9,901 bases of DNA, from the NCBI GenBank assembly GCA_023423275.1, contig JAFAFW010000068.1, positions 1-9,901 on the forward strand, given 5' to 3'. Source of the DNA: Pseudomonadota bacterium (GTDB lineage Bacteria > Pseudomonadota > Alphaproteobacteria > Rhizobiales > Hyphomicrobiaceae). A program made the translations under genes and the position numbers. Shown one piece after another: positions 6,427 to 9,901 of the stretch; positions within the stretch are counted from its first letter, which is position 1; the number at the start of each line of letters is the position of its first letter. The notes below the pieces were generated by a model. That model had not been told where the DNA came from and did not search any database. It was given only the letters and a program-made list of their open reading frames with translations.

Positions 6427-6439
6427 TCCCCGCAGGGGA
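6427..6439. repeat. Short GC hairpin in the maf/crp divergent region
   Basis: TCCCC (6427-6431) and GGGGA (6435-6439) pair around a 3-nt loop. Just before it, GAAACCT occurs twice, 16 bp apart (6405-6411 and 6421-6427). The elements sit between the divergent maf and crp-type genes, where both promoters must lie. No clear sigma-70 promoter was seen. A regulatory role is conjecture. Confidence 0.25.
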
Positions 6440-6591
6440 AGGCGCTGGAGAATGCGCGTTCGGGTCTCTGAAAGCAAGGGGCGCGGGCAGCGCTCGGCAA
6501 GCCTTTGGATGCAGGCTGCTCGCGAATTGCCATGATTCTAGATAATCTTCAGCTACCGGATTGTCGAAGCCGCTGTAGGACGAGAGTCAGC

Positions 6592-7290
6592 ATGACCCCG
6601 AACGCGAATATCGCGCAAATGCTGCTGAACACGAAGCTGTTTGGGAAGCTCGATGACGCGAGCCGCCTGGACGTCGCCAAACAGATGCGGGAGACGGCGT
6701 TTGGCGCCGGTCAGTCGATTTTCGCCCGCGGAGACTCCGGCAAGGAGGTCTATCTGGTTCTGGACGGCCGGGTACGTCTCTCGGTGCTGTCGAGCGAAGG
6801 GCGTGAACTCACCTTCAGTCATGCCGGGCCGGGCGACGTGTTCGGAGAGATCGCGGCCCTCGACGGCGGCTTGCGCACGGCGGATGCGACCGCAGTCACA
6901 CCGGTGAAAGCCATGACGCTCTCGCACACGATGCTGATCCGGCTTCTGGAGACTTCGCCCGCGTTCGCCTCGGCTGCGACCGCGTTCCTCTGCGCCCGTA
7001 TTCGCGAAACAGATCTCCAGTTCGAAGGTGTTGCGCTGCATCGGATCGAGGTGCGCCTCGCCCGCTTTCTGCTCGGCCTCATTCGCCAGCGTGACGTTGC
7101 CCGCACGGCCGCCCGCGAGAAAGTCGATCTTGGAATGTCGCAAGGCGAGCTGGCGTTGCTGCTCGGTGCGAGCCGTCCCAAGGTGAACGCCGCGCTGACG
7201 ATGCTGGAGGATATGGGGGCGATCAACCGGCAGGATACGATCGTCGATTGTGATCTGGCCGAGCTTAAACGCATAGCCGAGTTCGAGTAA
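6592..7290 (+). CDS. Crp/Fnr family transcriptional regulator
   Basis: This 232-residue protein has the Crp layout. A cyclic-nucleotide-binding beta-roll spans about 18-125, including GQSIFARGDSGKEVYLVLDG and FGEIAALDGGLRTADATA. A long dimer helix follows. A Crp-type helix-turn-helix lies at about 180-212 (MSQGELALLLGASRPKVNAALTMLEDMGAI). In the phosphate-binding cassette Gly85, Glu86 and Arg95 match residues that hold cAMP in CRP, with Thr96 where CRP has Ser, so cyclic-nucleotide binding is plausible. There is no FNR-style cysteine cluster, so it is not an oxygen sensor of the FNR type. The frame opens at 6505, but the ATG at 6592 gives the family-normal N-terminus and has purine-rich AGGA/GAGAG upstream. 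The membrane adenylyl cyclase gene begins 52 bp downstream, suggesting that this protein responds to its product. Confidence 0.93.
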   Translation: MTPNANIAQMLLNTKLFGKLDDASRLDVAKQMRETAFGAGQSIFARGDSGKEVYLVLDGRVRLSVLSSEGRELTFSHAGPGDVFGEIAALDGGLRTADATAVTPVKAMTLSHTMLIRLLETSPAFASAATAFLCARIRETDLQFEGVALHRIEVRLARFLLGLIRQRDVARTAAREKVDLGMSQGELALLLGASRPKVNAALTMLEDMGAINRQDTIVDCDLAELKRIAEFE

Positions 7291-7297
7291 TCTCATC

Positions 7298-7353
7298 GTT
7301 CGATCCGGCACCAGCCGCCGATAGCGCCTGAGGAGCGTTTTAGTGGATCGAAC
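7298..7353 (+). promoter_or_regulatory. Potential RNA stem over the cyclase translation start
   Basis: GTTCGATCC (7298-7306) and GGATCGAAC (7345-7353) are perfect 9-nt inverted arms. The right arm covers the last base of the GTG start and the next codons of the cyclase gene. The 38-nt loop contains the AGGAG ribosome-binding site (7331-7335). In the crp-cyclase transcript this stem could limit initiation, or the arms could be a DNA-level binding site. The pairing is seen; its function is inference. Confidence 0.35.
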
Positions 7354-8710
7354 CACAAACGACAGCTCAAAGCTTCCAGCCATGCCGGCCGGCCACAGCC
7401 ATGCGGCAGCAGGGACCGGTGAGGAAGACGCGCCTGCATCGACTGGCGGGTTGAGGCGCGCGGGGATGGCCGCGCGCGGTCTGCTGCAATCCTCGCGCGT
7501 GCAAAGGCTCGTTGGCTTCATTGCCTGGCTCGGACAGCTCGGGACCGCCGGCTATCCGCCTGACGTTCGTCGCAGGCTCCTGATCGTCAATCTGATTGCG
7601 TATCTCATCGCCATCACCACAGCGGGGTATGCCATCCAGCATATCCAGCTCGACTTCGAGACCTACAGACCGCTTGTGTTCATCAACGTCGGGCTGCTGT
7701 TGATGGCGTTGACGGTGCCGGCCATGCACCGCTTCAGCCCCATTGCCGGCGGACTGCTGATCGTCATCAGCGAGTACGTGGCGTTGATGGCGTTCACCTT
7801 CTATCTGGGACGGTCTTCCGGTTTGCACCTCCAGTATCTGATCGCCGCCGCTGCGCCGTTCGTCGTGTTCGGACTGGAACGACTGCGTCTGGTGGCTGTC
7901 GTTGTCGTAACAGGTCTGGTGCTGCACCTCGTGGCCTGGTTCCGCTTCCCGACGGAAGCCGCGCATTTGCAAGCCGATCAGGCGTTTCTCGATTCGCTCT
8001 ATATCCAGGCGGCGATGACCACGGTCGGGCTGATCGCAGCCTCGATCTGGTATGCCTTTCGCCTCGTCGAGCGCGCCCGCGGCGAAACCGATGCGCTCTT
8101 GCGCAATATCCTGCCGGACACCGTCGCCGACCGCCTGAAGGCGAAGCCAGGCGAACGCATTGCCGACAGCTACGACGAAGCCAGCGTCCTGTTCGCCGAC
8201 ATCTCCGGTTTCGTGGCACTCGCCCGCAAACTGGGGCCTGATCGGATCGTCGAGCTGTTGAATCAGATCGTCAGTGAATTCGACCGGCTGGCGATGCGGC
8301 ACGGCGTGGAGAAAATAAAAACCATCGGCGATGCCTACATGGCGGTCGCGGGCCTGCCGGAACGGACTCCAGATCATACCGAACGGCTGGCGCGCATGGC
8401 CCTGGACATGCTGGCAACCGTCGACAGGGTGCGCGCCGAAACCGGCCTCGCGTTGCATATGCGGGTGGGAATGGCGTCGGGACCGGTGATTTCAGGGATC
8501 ATCGGGACGCGCAAGTTCAGCTTCGACGTCTGGGGTGACGCCGTCAATCTCGCAGCGCGCCTGGAGAACCTGGGTGCCATCGGCCGTATCCACGTCTGCC
8601 CGGTGTGCCGGGACCGGCTGGAGCGCGCGTTTGTCCTCGAATCGCGAGGTCTGACCCAGATCAAGGGCGTCGGCCAGCAGGAAACGTGGTTCCTCAACGG
8701 CTCGCGTTAA
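7343..8710 (+). CDS. Integral-membrane class III adenylyl cyclase
   Basis: The protein makes cAMP from ATP at the inner membrane. Of 455 residues, about 75-242 hold six likely membrane helices (such as LLIVNLIAYLIAITTAGYAI and LRLVAVVVVTGLVLHLVAW). A linker with LLRNILPDTVADRLK (252-266) leads to the cyclase domain (about 275-450). Metal-binding Asp286 (FADISGF) and Asp330 (KTIGDAYM) are present. Lys324 and Asp395 (FDVWGD) are the adenine-selecting pair, pointing to ATP rather than GTP. Asn402 and Arg406 (VNLAAR), which stabilise the transition state, and Lys441 (IKGVG) are also there, so it should be active as a homodimer. The start is GTG, with AGGAG 7 nt upstream. It follows the Crp-type regulator by 52 bp, making a likely synthesis-and-response pair. 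The first 45 residues look disordered. The signal sensed by the membrane part is unknown. Confidence 0.93.
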   Translation: MDRTTNDSSKLPAMPAGHSHAAAGTGEEDAPASTGGLRRAGMAARGLLQSSRVQRLVGFIAWLGQLGTAGYPPDVRRRLLIVNLIAYLIAITTAGYAIQHIQLDFETYRPLVFINVGLLLMALTVPAMHRFSPIAGGLLIVISEYVALMAFTFYLGRSSGLHLQYLIAAAAPFVVFGLERLRLVAVVVVTGLVLHLVAWFRFPTEAAHLQADQAFLDSLYIQAAMTTVGLIAASIWYAFRLVERARGETDALLRNILPDTVADRLKAKPGERIADSYDEASVLFADISGFVALARKLGPDRIVELLNQIVSEFDRLAMRHGVEKIKTIGDAYMAVAGLPERTPDHTERLARMALDMLATVDRVRAETGLALHMRVGMASGPVISGIIGTRKFSFDVWGDAVNLAARLENLGAIGRIHVCPVCRDRLERAFVLESRGLTQIKGVGQQETWFLNGSR

Positions 8711-8717
8711 CGGTCAA

Positions 8718-8737
8718 GGGCGGCACGCCCCTTCCTT
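8718..8737 (+). terminator. Weak candidate terminator after the cyclase gene
   Basis: GGGCG (8718-8722) and CGCCC (8726-8730) form a tight hairpin with a 3-nt loop, 8 bp after the cyclase stop. Adding a bulged C allows AA/TT to extend the stem. A CTTCCTTCC tail follows rather than a true T-run. It may end the crp-cyclase transcript, but it is a poor match to an intrinsic terminator. Confidence 0.3.
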
Positions 8738-8870
8738 CCTCATCGTGCGGTGGAACCATAACTGACGATCCGCGATGACCATTGCTTAACCCAGGCAAAC
8801 ATTCACCAACGGCCGGGACAGCCGTGTGAGCTAGGCTTCCCGCATCTCTGGACTTGGAGAGTTGCTGATC

Positions 8871-9365
8871 ATGAAGACCGTGCGCCGATCCATCATGTGC
8901 CTTGTGCTTGCAGGCGGCTGGATCGCATCAGTCCCGGCGCATGCCGCAAATGTCCTCTGCCCGACGGCCCCAAATGCCGGGACGTCGGGCGACGACTTCC
9001 CAGGCCTGTTCGATCCCACAACCGGAGCGCCTGTCAATTCGCGGATGGCCCAAGTTGTCAGCGATCTGAGATCACGCGGTCTTTCGTCAGGAACGATCGT
9101 CGATCGGCTGGTCGGGGCCTACTGCCCGACGATCGCAAGCCAAAGCGCCCTGACCGACAGCCAGAAGACCGACTTGGTGCGCCGTTTCGCGCATCAAGCC
9201 ATCACCTACGTTTATGCCGATACGCCATCGGGCGAGACGTCGGTTATCATCGACGTCACCCTCAGCCCCGATCTTCTCGATCGCGTTAACGATGCTGCGG
9301 CGGCAGACAAAACCAGCCGTGATGCCTGGATCACGGCTGCCATAGCCAAAGCTTTACCGAAGTAG
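8871..9365 (+). CDS. Secreted protein of unknown function
   Basis: This 164-residue protein carries a clear Sec signal peptide: basic start (MKTVRRS), hydrophobic core (IMCLVLAGGWIA) and an AHA cleavage motif ending at residue 25, so it is probably periplasmic. I recognise no domain. The mature part has two cysteines, each followed by Pro-Thr: LCPT (29-32) and YCPT (84-87). They could form a disulphide. The C-terminal half is a mix of helix-like stretches and a strand (TSVIIDVTLS). No lipobox and no membrane segment beyond the signal are seen. An upstream in-frame TTG at 8862 is possible, but GGAGAG lies 9 nt before the ATG at 8871, which fixes the start. It follows the cyclase gene by 160 bp and probably has its own promoter. 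Confidence 0.8.
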   Translation: MKTVRRSIMCLVLAGGWIASVPAHAANVLCPTAPNAGTSGDDFPGLFDPTTGAPVNSRMAQVVSDLRSRGLSSGTIVDRLVGAYCPTIASQSALTDSQKTDLVRRFAHQAITYVYADTPSGETSVIIDVTLSPDLLDRVNDAAAADKTSRDAWITAAIAKALPK

Positions 9366-9385
9366 CGGCGCTCCCGCCACAAGCA

Positions 9386-9409
9386 AGGACCTGGCGGACA
9401 GCCGGTCCT
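9386..9409. terminator. Hairpin between convergent genes, likely bidirectional terminator
   Basis: AGGACC (9386-9391) pairs with GGTCCT (9404-9409). Past a bulged T, GGC (9393-9395) pairs with GCC (9401-9403), leaving a 5-nt loop. This 9-bp GC-rich stem lies in the 60-bp gap between the secreted-protein gene and the convergent basic-protein gene, where a shared terminator is expected. The flanking bases are only mildly T-rich on either strand, so the efficiency is uncertain. Confidence 0.55.
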
Positions 9410-9425
9410 CTCACGCTTTCCGAGG

Positions 9426-9593
9426 TTACTCAGCCGCCTTGGCGGCGGTGCCATGGGCGATCCCCGACAGCTTCTTCAGCCGCTTACGGACGGCGGGCGT
9501 GTTGCCCTGGGGACGGCTGACCTTGGCGCGAGCGATCACGCGGCGGGCCTTCTTCTTCTGGGTCTCGACATTGCGCGCCGAACGTTTCGACAT
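9426..9593 (-). CDS. Small highly basic protein of unknown function
   Basis: This 55-residue protein is rich in Lys and Arg (MSKRSARNVETQKKKARRVI, later VRKRLKKL) and ends in an Ala-rich tail (GTAAKAAE). Such composition suggests nucleic-acid or ribosome contact, but I recognise no family. The frame stays open to 9635, yet the ATG at 9593 is preceded by GGAG with 7-nt spacing, a good ribosome-binding site, which supports the short form. It lies between the DedA-family gene and a convergent secreted-protein gene. A gap of 105 bp from the DedA stop means it could be in the same transcript. Confidence 0.65.
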   Translation of the reverse strand: MSKRSARNVETQKKKARRVIARAKVSRPQGNTPAVRKRLKKLSGIAHGTAAKAAE

Positions 9594-9698
9594 CGGTATG
9601 CTCCGGCATCTCGTGCTGTGAAGGGTCGGACGCACACCGCGCCCAGTTGGCGACGATGTAGGCTAAGGCGATGCTCGTGGCAAGCGTGTCGACGGCGG

Positions 9699-9901
9699 CT
9701 AATTCATCAGGAACGATATGCCGTAGCCTGGAGCCAGGAACACCCCCGCCCACAGCAACGAAGACACGACGCTGCCCAACAGGAACAGGCTGACCGGCAT
9801 GTTCAGCATCCCGGCCACGACCGGGATGAAGGGCCGCAACCCGCCGATGAACTTACCCCCGATGATACTGAGCACGCCCCAGCGCTCGAACAGGATCTGC
9901 C
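9699..9901 (-). CDS. DedA/VTT family membrane protein (C-terminal part)
   Basis: The window edge cuts this gene, leaving the last 66 residues. They hold the hallmark of the DedA (VTT-domain) family: GGKFIGGLRPFIPVVAGMLNM, the GRF(I/V)P-(x)-R-(x)-(x)-(x)-P-(x)-(x)-AG motif region, then a hydrophobic stretch (FLLGSVVSSLLWAGVFLAPGYG). In this copy the Arg of GRF is Lys and the Pro after it is Gly. DedA proteins are inner-membrane proteins linked to undecaprenyl-phosphate and lipid flipping and to membrane homeostasis. The protein ends soon after the PGYG motif (ISFLMN), which is short for the family. The following bases in another frame are also mildly hydrophobic, so a late frameshift cannot be ruled out. 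The 5' end lies outside the window. Confidence 0.85.
   Translation of the reverse strand, partial: QILFERWGVLSIIGGKFIGGLRPFIPVVAGMLNMPVSLFLLGSVVSSLLWAGVFLAPGYGISFLMN

Noticed and set aside
6553..7521. Minus-strand open frame of 322 codons
   Set aside because: It is the antisense shadow of the Crp-type regulator and the cyclase start, and it crosses both genes and their gap.
7367..8458. Long minus-strand open frame
   Set aside because: It is antisense to the adenylyl cyclase, and its translation has no recognisable domain and is His/Gln/Asp-rich.
8821..8845. Crp-like half-site (TGTGA) upstream of the secreted-protein gene
   Set aside because: Only one half matches; the expected inverted TCACA is missing at the right spacing.
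1..9901. CRISPR array or intact insertion sequence
   Set aside because: No regularly spaced repeats, no transposase motifs and no paired terminal repeats with target duplications were seen.

Overview
The window looks like GC-rich alphaproteobacterial chromosome, probably Hyphomicrobiales/Bradyrhizobiaceae-like. This is inferred from the style of the Maf and YacG proteins beside tRNA-Phe, the HGGxSTG-type small protein, and a Crp/Fnr regulator followed by a membrane class III adenylyl cyclase. No rRNA or species marker is present, so the genus is not fixed.

Left part (1-5229) has an accessory character. On the minus strand are a type I restriction-modification methylase gene (hsdM) and its specificity gene (hsdS), overlapping by 11 nt. 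No hsdR lies in the window; it would have to be beyond position 1 or absent. Upstream of hsdM on the same strand is a small Cys/His-rich HGGxSTG-like protein. Divergent from it is a 362-residue protein of unknown function with two apparent winged-helix segments and an internal repeat. The 335-bp divergent region between them holds a perfect 8-bp dyad. A 565-bp stretch follows with no intact gene: two inverted repeats and a frameshifted remnant of a small membrane protein. This segment abuts the 3' end of tRNA-Phe, the end that integrative elements usually target, so 1-5229 may be part of a genomic island. No integrase or att repeat was seen.

Middle (5230-6352), all minus strand: maf (nucleotide pyrophosphatase), yacG (zinc-finger gyrase inhibitor) and tRNA-Phe(GAA). 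They are closely spaced and look like conserved core genome.

Right part (6353-9901): a Crp/Fnr-family regulator diverges from maf and is followed 52 bp later by a GTG-started integral-membrane adenylyl cyclase with a complete catalytic residue set. The pair could form a local cAMP production and response module. Next come a signal-peptide-bearing protein of unknown function, a hairpin between convergent genes, a 55-residue highly basic protein, and the C-terminal part of a DedA/VTT membrane protein cut by the window edge.

The most unusual items are the tandem winged-helix protein with its dyad-bearing divergent region next to the methylase genes, and a potential RNA stem over the start codon of the cyclase. 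Neither is proven to be a new system.
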